DNA of 64,000 nt from CAVWGP01 sp963754645. GTDB lineage: Bacteria; Pseudomonadota; Alphaproteobacteria; Bin65. The translations under genes and the position numbers were made by a program. The DNA lies in the NCBI GenBank assembly GCA_963754645.1, contig CAVWGP010000006.1, positions 148,298 to 212,297 of the forward strand, written 5' to 3'. The notes below the pieces were generated by a model, which made no database searches, was not told the DNA's origin, and saw nothing but the letters and a program-made list of their open reading frames with translations. Below, one piece after another: positions 8,536 through 17,542 of the stretch (positions are counted from its first letter, which is position 1; each line of letters begins with the position of its first letter).

Positions 8536-8638
8536 GTGCGGCGGCTGTAAATCGGCGGCATTGCTGCATGCAAACCGCCGCGCTATCGTTTCCGCGGAGT
8601 TCGTTTAGCACGGCCACGGCAAGCAAATACGACAAGAC

Positions 8639-9142
8639 CTACATGGCACAGACGTTTCCGGTCTTGCGCTTGTAGGCCTCGTAGCCGCCGACTTCCTTGC
8701 AATTCGGCGGCTTGCCGGCGGCTTCGGCCGCCTTGATGCGGGCCTCGATCGCATTGTCCTCCTCGGCCTCGGGCGAGGTCGGCGGGATCGTGGCGCAACC
8801 CTTGGATCGCATCAGGCGAGCGAGGTGCTCGTTGCGGCTGCGCAGCCCTTCCATCTCGACGCGCTCGCGTTCCGAAAGATCCATCGCCAAAAGAATCGGC
8901 CAGGCAAGCAGCATGCCGCCGACGAAGGCCGCGGCGTTCTTTCTCTCGGTATTGGCCTTTTGCTCCATCAGCCCGCGCGCACGCTGTACATTGGCGCCGA
9001 TTTCGGCGTGCATGATCTCGCACGTCATCACGCTGTCGGCGGGCGAGGTTGTTGCGATCGGATTGGGCGTCGATCCGGCGCAGGCTGCAAGCAGCCATGC
9101 CGCGCCCGCGACGCCGGTAAATCCCCGGATTGGATAAGCCAT
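8639..9142 (-). CDS. Putative lipoprotein of unknown function
   Basis: A 167-residue protein read from the ATG at 9142 (MAYPIRGFTGVAG). The N-terminus is a lipoprotein signal with lipobox LAAC near residues 18-21. A hydrophobic segment (FVGGMLLAWPILLAMDL) follows near residue 75, and the C-terminal half is charged and probably helical. Two cysteines near the end (PNCKEVGG and the final NVCAM) may form a disulfide. I do not recognise a family. The gene stands alone between the regulator and murQ, in opposite orientation to murQ. Confidence 0.72.
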   Translation of the reverse strand: MAYPIRGFTGVAGAAWLLAACAGSTPNPIATTSPADSVMTCEIMHAEIGANVQRARGLMEQKANTERKNAAAFVGGMLLAWPILLAMDLSERERVEMEGLRSRNEHLARLMRSKGCATIPPTSPEAEEDNAIEARIKAAEAAGKPPNCKEVGGYEAYKRKTGNVCAM

Positions 9143-9337
9143 GTTTGCTCCCCGCATTGTTTGAATTGTTTTGCTGCGGGCATAGTCTGTCGCTTCGCCC
9201 GACGGCGATCCTATGTCACGTCCTGGGAACGACAAACGGCGCTGGAAGGCCGGACGAGCGGTCGCCGCGCTCGCGCGCCCGCTTCCTTTTCTCCGCATTC
9301 CTGCCGATAGTGTCGCCGACCCGCATGACAGGCCCGC

Positions 9338-10225
9338 ATGACGACCGAAGATATCAGCCCGCGCTTCCACGATCTCGACATCTGGCCGAGCCTTGCCGCG
9401 CTCGAGGCCATGTATGATGGGCAGCTCGAAGCCGTGGCCGCGGTGCGCCCGGCGCTGCCGGCGATCGCCGCCGCCGCCGAAGCGGCCGGCGACAGGCTGC
9501 GGCGCGGCGGCCGCCTCGTCTATGCCGGCGCCGGCACCTCGGGCCGCATCGGCGTGCAGGACGGCGCCGAGCTGCCGCCGACCTTCGATTGGCCGAAAGA
9601 CAAGCTGGTCTTCATCATGGCCGGCGGCTTGAAGACGCTGACCAGCAGCGCCGAGAACGCCGAAGACGACGAGGCCGCCGGCCGCGCCGCCATCGCCGAA
9701 TACGGAATCGGCGCGCAAGATGTCGTGCTCGGCACGGCGGCGAGCGGCACCACGCCCTTCACCGTCGCCGCGATCGCGGAAGCGCGCCGGCGCGGCGCGC
9801 TCACCGTCGGCATCGCCAACAATCCGTCGGCGCCGCTGCTCGCCGCCGCCGAGCACGCGATCCTGGCCGAGACCGGCGAGGAGGTCATCGCCGGCTCGAC
9901 GCGCATGAAGGCGGGCACGGCGCAGAAGATCGTGCTCAATCTTTTCTCGACGCTCGCCATGATGCGGCTCGGCAGGGTCTATGGCGGGCTCATGGTCGAT
10001 ATGCGCGTGACCAACGTAAAGTTGCAGCGCCGCGCCGAAATCATGGTGAGCGCCATCACCGGCGCCGATCCCGCCGCGGCCAAGGCGGCGATCGAACGAA
10101 CCGGCGGACGCATCAAGGCGGCGTGCCTGATCGCGCGCGGCGCCGGGCTCGCCCAGGCCGAGGCGCTGCTGGCGCGCCACGGCGGCAATCTGCGCAAGGC
10201 GCTCGCCGAGATCGGGCAAGGCTAG
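9338..10225 (+). CDS. murQ: N-acetylmuramic acid 6-phosphate etherase (MurQ)
   Basis: A 295-residue protein of full MurQ length with one SIS domain. It shows YAGAGTSGRIGVQDGAELPP near residue 65, the SAENAEDD catalytic-Glu segment near 105, GTAASGTTPF near 135 and STRMKAGTAQKIVLN near 190, all diagnostic of MurQ. The cytoplasmic enzyme removes the lactyl ether from MurNAc-6-phosphate to give GlcNAc-6-phosphate and D-lactate. It is followed 3 bp later by a SIS-domain gene and then nagA. With anmK at 17539-18639 this completes the anhydro-MurNAc recycling route. Confidence 0.95.
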   Translation: MTTEDISPRFHDLDIWPSLAALEAMYDGQLEAVAAVRPALPAIAAAAEAAGDRLRRGGRLVYAGAGTSGRIGVQDGAELPPTFDWPKDKLVFIMAGGLKTLTSSAENAEDDEAAGRAAIAEYGIGAQDVVLGTAASGTTPFTVAAIAEARRRGALTVGIANNPSAPLLAAAEHAILAETGEEVIAGSTRMKAGTAQKIVLNLFSTLAMMRLGRVYGGLMVDMRVTNVKLQRRAEIMVSAITGADPAAAKAAIERTGGRIKAACLIARGAGLAQAEALLARHGGNLRKALAEIGQG

Positions 10226-10228
10226 GCG

Positions 10229-11248
10229 ATGAGCGCCGCGCCGAGCCTGATGGAGCGCGAGATCGCCGAATGCCCGGCGACGGCGGCGCGCCTGATCGGC
10301 GACGCGGACGGCGCCATTGCCGATCTCGCGGCCCGGCTCGGCCGCCGGCGCTTCCCCTTCGTCATCGTTTGCGGCCGGGGCAGTTCGAGCCATGTCGGCG
10401 TCTATCTGCGCTATGTCATCGAGCGCTGGCTCGGCCTGGTGGTTTCAGCCTCGGCGCCGTCGCTGGTCACGGCCTATGAGCGGCCGCCGGCGATGCGCGA
10501 CGCGCTGTTCCTGCTGATCTCGCAATCCGGGCGCAGCCCCGATTTGGTCGCCGCCGTCGCCGCCGCGCGCCGGCACGGCGCCACCACGCTCGCCATCGTC
10601 AACGATCCGGCCTCGCCGGCGGCGGCGGCGAGCGAATTCGTCTTGCCGCTCGGCGCCGGCACCGAACGCTCGATCGCGGCGACGAAAACCGTTGTCGGCT
10701 CGCTCGCCGCCGGCCTGCGGCTGGTCGCCGAGCTGGCGCCGGCGCCCGACCTGCTCGCGGCGCTGCGCCGGATGCCGGCGCGGCTCGATCGCGCCCTGGC
10801 GCTCGATTGGTCGGCCTGGACCGCCGATCTCGCGGGCGCGCGCGCCGCCTATGTCACCGCCCGCGGCCACGGCTTCGGCGCCGCGCGCGAAATCGCGCTC
10901 AAGCTCGCCGAAACCGCGCAGATGCCGGCCATCGCTTACAGCGCCGCCGAGCTGCGCCACGGACCGCGCGCCGCCCTGTCGCCGGCGACGCCCGTGCTCG
11001 CCCTGCGCCAAAGCGATGCCTCGGCCGCCAGCGTCGACACGTTGATCGCCGAACTGCGCGCCGACGGCGTGCCGGCGCATCTGGCGGGCGAAGGCGGCAC
11101 GCTGCCCTGGCTCGCGCCCGACCACGCCGCCTGCGATCCCGTCGTCATGCTGCTGCCCGCCTATCGCGCCATCGAAGCGGCGGCGCGCCACCGCGGCCTC
11201 GATCCCGACCGTCCGAGGCACCTCAGCAAAGTGACGGAGACGTTGTGA
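10229..11248 (+). CDS. SIS-domain aminosugar isomerase/deaminase (NagB-II type)
   Basis: A 339-residue protein with two SIS domains and no glutaminase domain, like the isomerase half of GlmS. CGRGSSSHVG lies near residue 48, ISQSGRSPDL near 98, SIAATKTVVG near 150, and the C-terminal ELRHGPRA near 248. Stand-alone proteins of this build are NagB-II glucosamine-6-phosphate deaminases or AgaS-type enzymes. Placed between murQ and nagA, its likely reaction is GlcN-6-P to fructose-6-P plus ammonia, replacing the hexameric NagB, which is absent here. Start 3 bp after the murQ stop. Confidence 0.88.
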   Translation: MSAAPSLMEREIAECPATAARLIGDADGAIADLAARLGRRRFPFVIVCGRGSSSHVGVYLRYVIERWLGLVVSASAPSLVTAYERPPAMRDALFLLISQSGRSPDLVAAVAAARRHGATTLAIVNDPASPAAAASEFVLPLGAGTERSIAATKTVVGSLAAGLRLVAELAPAPDLLAALRRMPARLDRALALDWSAWTADLAGARAAYVTARGHGFGAAREIALKLAETAQMPAIAYSAAELRHGPRAALSPATPVLALRQSDASAASVDTLIAELRADGVPAHLAGEGGTLPWLAPDHAACDPVVMLLPAYRAIEAAARHRGLDPDRPRHLSKVTETL

Positions 11249-11293
11249 TGCGCAAGGCCGGCGAAAGAATCCAGGCGCCGTCGCGAATCATTC

Positions 11294-11337
11294 GTAGGGG
11301 CGCACGCCGACGCAAGCGTCGGACGCCGTGCGCCCTG
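11294..11337. repeat. Palindromic intergenic element (REP-like hairpin)
   Basis: A nested inverted repeat in the gap before nagA. The outer arms are GGGGCGCACG and CGTGCGCCC. The inner arms CCGACGC and GCGTCGG are perfect around an AA loop. It begins GTAGGGGCG, the same opening as the hairpin at 56004-56033. It lies between genes of one operon and so is more likely a dispersed repetitive element or mRNA-stability hairpin than a terminator. Confidence 0.6.
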
Positions 11338-11399
11338 TTTATGCAGGGCACGGCGATTGCGCATCGTTTCCGCGTCGGCCGCGCGGCGGGGACGCCGTG

Positions 11400-12542
11400 A
11401 TGCGCCAGGCCTTCGTCGCGGAGCGGATCTTCGACGGTTCGGTGATCGACGCCCATTCGGCGGTGCTGGTCGAGGACGGCACGATCGCCGGCATCGCGCC
11501 GCGCCGCGCCATCGCGTCCGACATCGAAACCGTCGCCGTGCCCGAGGGCGCGCTGCTGTCGCCGGGCTTCGTCGATATCCAGGTCAATGGCGGCGGCGGC
11601 GTGTTGTTCAACGATGCGCCGACCGTGGCCGCGATCGAGCACATCGCGCGCACCCATCGCCGCTTCGGCACGACATCGCTATTGCCGACGCTGATCACCG
11701 ACCGGCGCGAAACCATGGCGGCGGCCGCGGACGCCGTCGCGGCCGCGATCCGCGCCGGCGTGCCGGGCATTGCCGGCATTCATTTCGAAGGCCCCTTCAT
11801 CAATCGGGCGCGCAAGGGCGTTCACCCGGCGGACCGCATCGCCGATTTCGCGGCGGACGATGCCGAATAAATTCCGCTGCTGGCGCCGCCCGGCGTGAGC
11901 CTCATCACCCTGGCGCCGGAAACCTTGCCGCCGGGCGCGATCCGGCGGCTGGTCGAACGCGGCTTCAAGGTTTCGGCCGGCCACAGCGATGCGAGCGCGG
12001 CGCAAATCGAAGCCGCGATCGGCGAGGGCCTCACCGGCTTCACCCATTTGTTCAACGCCATGTCGCCGCTCGGCGCGCGCGCGCCGGGCGTGGTCGGCGC
12101 GGCGCTGGCCAGCGCTTCGACCTATGCCGGCATCATCGTCGACGGGTTTCACGTGTCGCCGGCGACGCTCAAGATCGCGCTCGCCGCCAAGGGCAAGGAG
12201 CGGTTCATGCTGGTGACCGACGCCATGCCCTCGGTCGGCGCCGAGGCGCGCTCGTTTCAACTGTTCGGCGAAACCATCGCGGTGGCGGACGGGCGCTGCG
12301 TGACGGCGGACGGGACGCTCGCCGGCGCGCATCTCGACATGGCCGGCGCGGTGCGCAACGCGCATCGCCTGCTCGGCCTGGATCTGGCCGACGCGCTCGC
12401 CATGGCGACGCGCATTCCGGCGGCGTTTCTCGGCTTGCAGGACCGCATCGGCCGGATCGCGGCGGGCAATCGCGCCGACTTCGTCGCCCTCGATCCCGAA
12501 CTCAACGTCGTCGGAACCTGGATCGGCGGGCAGCCGGCGTGA
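11400..12542 (+). pseudogene. nagA: N-acetylglucosamine-6-phosphate deacetylase (NagA) with an in-frame stop
   Basis: The two open parts, 11400-11870 and 11895-12542, are in the same frame and join into one NagA of about 380 residues, separated only by a TAA at 11868-11870. Before the stop are the metal-binding segment GFVDIQVNGGGG and the ligand stretch HFEGPFINRARKG. After it are LVTLAPE-like LITLAPE, SAGHSDA, FTHLFNAM, VDGFHVSP, VTDAMPS and the C-terminal amidohydrolase tail GRIAAGNRADFVALD. Every catalytic block is intact, so the break is recent or an error. NagA converts GlcNAc-6-P to GlcN-6-P, the step between MurQ and the SIS enzyme. The stop codon gene overlaps the next gene's GTG. 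Confidence 0.85.
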
Positions 12543-13396
12543 CGGCGCTTGCTGACCGTGTCCCGCCGCTCGTTCTGGCTTGCCTGGCGATCGCCGTGCT
12601 CACCGGCATGGACGCCTTCGTCAAGGCGCTGAGCGAGCGCTATCCGACCTTGCAGGTCACGTTCCTGCGCTTCACCTTCGCCGCCGCCATCGCCGCCAGC
12701 TTGTTCGCCGCCATCCGCCCCGGCGCGCCGGCGCGCGATGCCTATCGCGTCAACCTGCTGCGCGGCGTTTTCGTGGCGCTGACCGCGACCTCGTTCTTCT
12801 TCGCCATCGCGACGCTGCCGCTCGCCGATGTTTTCGCCATCACCTATGTTTCGCCGATCCTGGTGGCGCTGCTGTCGATCTCGCTGCTGGGCGAGCGCCC
12901 GGGCCTGCGCGTCGCCCTCGCCCTGTTGCTGGGTTTCGGCGGCGTGCTCGTCACCATCGGCACCTTCGATTTCGCGCTCGGCGACGGCCGCCGGATTTAC
13001 GGCGTGCTCGCGGCGCTGTTCTCCGCCGTCACCTACGCGCTCACGCTCATCCTGCTGCGCAAGCAGGCGCAGCGCGATCCGCCGATCACCATCGTGCTGT
13101 TCCACGCGACGGTGCCGGCCCTGCTGCTCGCGGCCCCCGCGCTATGGGTGTGGACGCCGCTGGCGCCGCGCGACGCGCTGCTCTTCGCCGCCGTCGGCGG
13201 CCTCGGCGTCGCCGGCCATTTGCTGCTGACCCGCGCCTTCGCCCGCGCCGAAGCCAGCCGCCTGGCGCTCACCGAGTACACGGGCATCGTCTGGGCCGCC
13301 CTGATCGGCGCCGCGATCTTCGGCGAAATCCCGGCGCTGACGACGGGATTGGGGGCGGTGTTGATCGTGGCGGGGTGTTTGATGCTGAGGCGGTGA
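12539..13396 (+). CDS. EamA/DMT-superfamily membrane transporter
   Basis: A 285-residue membrane protein with about ten hydrophobic helices in two EamA halves (for example VLACLAIAVLTGMDAFVKAL and FFFAIATLPLADVFAITYVS). The start is a GTG at 12539 overlapping the nagA stop by 4 bp. The next ATG lies 23 codons inside the first helix. DMT transporters usually export or exchange small metabolites. Translational coupling to nagA suggests a substrate from amino-sugar or peptidoglycan recycling (inference). Confidence 0.85.
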   Translation: MTALADRVPPLVLACLAIAVLTGMDAFVKALSERYPTLQVTFLRFTFAAAIAASLFAAIRPGAPARDAYRVNLLRGVFVALTATSFFFAIATLPLADVFAITYVSPILVALLSISLLGERPGLRVALALLLGFGGVLVTIGTFDFALGDGRRIYGVLAALFSAVTYALTLILLRKQAQRDPPITIVLFHATVPALLLAAPALWVWTPLAPRDALLFAAVGGLGVAGHLLLTRAFARAEASRLALTEYTGIVWAALIGAAIFGEIPALTTGLGAVLIVAGCLMLRR

Positions 13397-13418
13397 GGGG
13401 GATCACAAGATACTTTTT

Positions 13419-13456
13419 TCCTCTCCCCCACGCGTTCTTGCGCGCGGGGGAGAGGA
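13419..13456. repeat. GC-rich intergenic hairpin (CCTCTCCCCC / GGGGGAGAGG)
   Basis: Arms TCCTCTCCCCC and GGGGGAGAGGA flank a 16-nt middle that itself contains ACGCG and CGCGC. It lies 22 bp after the EamA gene stop and before the convergent EVE/nuclease gene. Such pyrimidine/purine hairpins are dispersed repeats in many proteobacteria and could also stop transcription, although no U-tract follows on the plus strand. Confidence 0.55.
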
Positions 13457-13518
13457 TCGAGGTGAGAGGGCGGCGGCGTTGGGGGCGTGATTGGGATGGG
13501 ACGAGGCCGGGCAATTCT

Positions 13519-14646
13519 TCAATCTTCAGCCAGCTCCTCGTACTCTTCAATAATCGAATTGCTCATGTGGCTGAGATGTTTCGTTTCACACAAGGAGTGA
13601 ACCCAGTTGTAGGATAGGAATGTGTACTTCTCGTATAGCGGACCCTGATCGAGAAGGGGAAAAGACTGGCCGCTTGATCTCGCGGAGAACCTTCTCCCGC
13701 TTCTCGCCCGGTGCGACGATATGTAGGTGGATGCCCATATTGGGTTGGAGAGCGAGTAAGTCTGCCATTCGCAACAAACCGGAATAGATGGCGGTCGTAT
13801 GCTCGATCTCGAAGGCGCGCGCCATTGATCGACCCTTGAGCCAGATCACGTCTATCTGTTCAATGGTCCTCAATGTCGTGTCGTCATAATTCAGAGGCAG
13901 TGAGTCCAGGAAGGCCCCGCGCATTTCAAGTCGAACTAGTTCAATTATGCGAGCACGGTCGTTGCGCGGCACCCATATTCGGAAACCCATCTCGGCCCCG
14001 ATCTGCGCGACTTTTGCCTGGACAAAGGTCGACTGACGCCCCTCGGCAGGCGTCGAGATCTCGCTGGCAGTCGCCTCGAGCGTCGCTTCGTCCTCATCCG
14101 CTTCAGGGACCTCGACGGCGACCTCACGATCGAGCGCGCGAACCTTCAGCTTCCGCGCGAGCTGGCGCTTGTCTCGCTCGGTAAACGGAAATAGTCGCGG
14201 CTCTTCCTTCTGCCTTTAAGTAACGAGAGCAGGTACTCTCCGTCCGCTTCATTCATTTGGCGCAACGAACTGCGGAAATAACCAGTCCATCCGGGACTGC
14301 CTCTTTCGGACTGCCGGGTTTCGGACAGGGTTTGCCATACTTCATCCTCAAAAATCGGAACCGATGCCTCGGGGTTCAGAAGAACAATGGGTTTCACTTT
14401 GAAGCGAATTACAAATGGGTCCGGGTCGCCGAAGATCGGGGAACTATCGCGGAAGGCCTTCGAGGTAATCTCTAGAGCGCCGCACCAGCGGGAAAGCCGC
14501 ACAAGGTAGCAGAGAAATATGTCGCCGGGCTTGATCCGCTCGTGGGCTATCCGCCTTTGGCGATCACGAAAACCGCTGACGTCGGCTCCATGCTCGCGGA
14601 ACACGGTCCAGGTCTCTGGCGTAAAAAGGTCGAGAAAGTAGGCCAT
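13519..14646 (-). pseudogene. EVE-domain protein fused to a PD-(D/E)xK-like nuclease domain (two frameshifts)
   Basis: The N-terminal part from the ATG at 14646 (MAYFLDLFTPETWTVF) reads as an EVE/PUA-like fold: KPGDIFLCYLVRLSRW near residue 38, then EDEVWQTLSETRQ and WTGYFRSSLRQMN. At an AAA run (14215-14217) the frame slips and continues as EEPRLFPFTERDKRQLARKL through an acidic linker. It then enters a domain starting MGFRIWVPRNDRAR with IDVIWLKGRS and AFEIEHTT, a D...ExE pattern suggesting a PD-(D/E)xK nuclease. A second slip at a four-base run (13656-13659) leads to the natural tail LLDQGPLYEKYTFLSYNW and a stop at 13519. The two shifts cancel, giving about 375 residues. EVE domains bind modified bases, so modification-dependent DNA cleavage in defence is a reasonable guess. 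It is currently broken, or mis-sequenced. Confidence 0.68.
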
Positions 14647-15164
14647 TGCTCAAGGCTAACTGGTGCTTGGCTCGCGCTCAATGGGCGAAGTCCGCTGAGG
14701 CGCTCTAGACCGAGATTTCCCTAGTGAACCCATGGAGCGGTGAGAACGCTATCATTCTGCCGGTTTCCGAGGAATTCGCCGGCGGCATCAAGCCCGGCGA
14801 CTGTTCGGGTTCAATGGACTGACGGGCGGGGCACCAAGCTCGCCCACGGAATTCAAGGACCAAGGAAAAATCGGGCTCCCGCCCATCACCGCGACCTGTA
14901 AACTACACGAGTTGCAGCGATGAGAGTTACAAGGGAAGAATCTTGCGCCCAATCCATTTGATCGAAACGCGCGATAACCCACAACCAAAAGGCACGCGCC
15001 TTCGCCTCGTTCGAGTTCCTGCCGAGCCGACCATCGCCGTAGCGTCAAAGAGAATGTGCACAAGGTTCCGGCACGACGTGCCGCATACGCTGCGAACGGA
15101 CACGGTTGTGGCGCGCGCTGTGCGCCGCTTGGCCGGGGCCGCTCGGCCAGAGACGGCTGCCCAG
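14647..15164. other. Intergenic region without a convincing gene
   Basis: About 520 bp between the EVE/nuclease gene and the repeat array. Open frames exist on both strands (for example 14788-15063 minus and 14943-15215 plus), but none has a recognisable domain, a ribosome-binding site or codon use like its neighbours. A short frame from a GTG at 14723 reads AIILPVSEEFAGGIKPGD and might be a gene remnant. The region is less GC-rich than its surroundings, which fits acquired DNA next to a defence-like gene. Confidence 0.4.
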
Positions 15165-15235
15165 CCCGAAGATGCTCATCCCGCCCCGAAGGTGATCATC
15201 GCCGCCCGAAGGTGATCATGCACGAAAATGATCAT
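15165..15235. repeat. Short tandem repeats with a 20-bp period
   Basis: The motif CCCGAAGRTGMTCATC occurs at 15165, 15185 and 15205, exactly 20 bp apart, with a shortened copy (ACGAAAATGATCATC) at 15222. A related copy reading CTGAAGATGCTCATTT lies near 15313. Units of 16-20 bp with 4-bp linkers are too short for CRISPR. They could be protein-binding sites (the core TGATCA is palindromic) or a degenerate repeat. Confidence 0.6.
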
Positions 15236-15390
15236 CTTCCGGAAACATTGCATTTTTTTCTCGGCTCTGTTCTCCATAATTTGGTTGTTGGCCAAGTTAA
15301 GCCCTTGATCCGGCTGAAGATGCTCATTTCGGTGGATTTTCCCAACACCCAAGAATGATCATCTTCGGGAATCATTGGATTTTTTCGGCC
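15227..15390. repeat. Pair of imperfect ~35-bp direct repeats, 127 bp apart
   Basis: The stretch at 15227 starts AATGATCATCTTCCGGAAAC and runs into a T-tract then CTCGG. The stretch at 15354 starts AATGATCATCTTCGGGAATC and also runs into a T-tract then CGG. Both contain the TGATCATCTTC core of the 20-bp repeats just upstream. The copies flank about 90 bp of AT-richer DNA without a gene, so they may bound a small inserted element. Confidence 0.5.
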
Positions 15391-15446
15391 ACCCGCTGCG
15401 AGATGCGTCGCTGTGGGACATGGGGCCGAGGCTCGGCGCTCGCGCC

Positions 15447-15620
15447 GAAGGCCGCCAAGGCTGAAGCGGGAAAATTTGGCGGCCTTCGACGAAAATCGCG
15501 GCTGGCGGCGGACACTGCCACAAGATACAGACACTCCATGCGCGCCAGCGCCCATCGCTTGTGGCGATGGCGATTTGCTCGAAGACCGCCAATTCCCAAT
15601 ACCGAAACTTGGCGGCCTTC
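15447..15620. repeat. Inverted and direct copies of TTGGCGGCCTTC downstream of the opp genes
   Basis: GAAGGCCGCCAA at 15447-15458 is the exact reverse complement of TTGGCGGCCTTC at 15476-15487, so the pair can form a 12-bp stem. A third copy in the same direction as the second is at 15609-15620. The stem lies downstream of the end of the minus-strand opp operon and could act as a terminator or mRNA-end hairpin. Confidence 0.5.
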
Positions 15621-15634
15621 GGCGGTTCGGGTCC

Positions 15635-16591
<957 letters not shown>

Positions 16592-16595
<4 letters not shown>

Positions 16596-17542
16596 GGCGC
16601 CGGGTTCCAGCAGCGCACGCGCTCGCCCGTGCCGGCCAGCGCCGGCAAATCCTTGGCGCAGCGCGCGACCGGCGTGGCGCAGCGCGGCGCGAAGGCGCAG
16701 CCCGCCGGCCAGGCGCCGGGCGCCGGCACCGTGCCCTGGATCGCGGGCAGCCGCACGCCGGGCGGATTGGTCGCCGGGATCGTGCGCAGCAGGGCTTCGG
16801 TGTAGCGATGGCGCGGCTGCGCGAACAAGCGCGCCGCCGGCGCCTCCTCGACGATGCGCCCGGCATACATCACCGCGACGCGGTCGCAGAATTCGGCGAC
16901 GACGCCGAGATCGTGGGTGATGAGCAACACCGCCATGCCGAGCTCGCGCCGCAGCTTGGCGATGAGTTCGAGAATTTGCGCCTGGACCGTGACATCGAGC
17001 GCCGTGGTCGGCTCGTCGGCGATGAGCAATTTCGGCGCGCAGGCCAGCGCCATGGCGATCATGACGCGCTGGCGCTGGCCGCCCGAAAGCTGGTGCGGAT
17101 AGCGCTGCAACTGGCTCGCCGCCGCCGGCAGGCCGACGAGATCGAGCAGCTCCGCCGCGCGGCGCAGCGCGGCGGCGCGGCCCTGCGCGCGATGGATGCG
17201 CAACACTTCGGCGATCTGATTGCCGATGGTGAACACCGGATTGAGCGACGTCATCGGCTCCTGGAAGATCATGCCGATGCGATCGCCGCGCACCGCGCGC
17301 AGCGCCGCGTCGCCGAGCGCCGCCAGATCCTGTCCTTCGAACGAAATGCGCCCGCCGGCGATGCGGCCCGGCGGCATCGGAATGAGCCGCATGACCGACA
17401 AGGCGGTGACGGTCTTGCCGCAGCCCGATTCGCCGACCAGGCCGAGCATTTCGCCGGGCGCGATTTCGAGCGAGACATCGGCGACGACGGCGCGGCCGCG
17501 CATCGTCACGGTCAACCCGTCGATCTCGAGCAGCGCCGTCAT
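16592..17542 (-). CDS. oppD: Dipeptide/oligopeptide-type ABC transporter ATPase (OppD/DppD-like)
   Basis: A 316-residue OppD-type ATPase. Walker A GESGCGKTV lies near residue 37, the LSGGQRQRVMIAMAL signature near 150, LLIADEPTTALDVT near 172, and the Opp/Dpp C-terminal cysteine motif (CAFAPRCATPVARC) near 285. The ATG at 17542 overlaps the anmK stop as ATGA, so anmK, oppD and oppF form one minus-strand transcript. The overlap couples an anhydro-sugar kinase to a peptide importer. Confidence 0.92.

Noticed and set aside
8639..10393. 584-codon minus-strand frame covering murQ antisense
   Set aside because: Only its last 167 codons (from 9142) form a real lipoprotein. The rest is antisense to murQ.
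11868..11870. Programmed readthrough or recoding in nagA
   Set aside because: TAA is not used for selenocysteine or pyrrolysine, and no recoding signal is visible. A mutation or error is simpler.
14788..15063. 91-codon minus-strand frame in the gene-poor gap
   Set aside because: No domain, no ribosome site and an odd composition. Not supported as a gene.
14943..15215. 90-codon plus-strand frame in the same gap
   Set aside because: It runs into the 20-bp repeats, has no clear start and shows no recognisable similarity.
15165..15235. CRISPR array
   Set aside because: The units are 16 bp with 4-bp linkers. There are no unique spacers of normal length and no cas genes.
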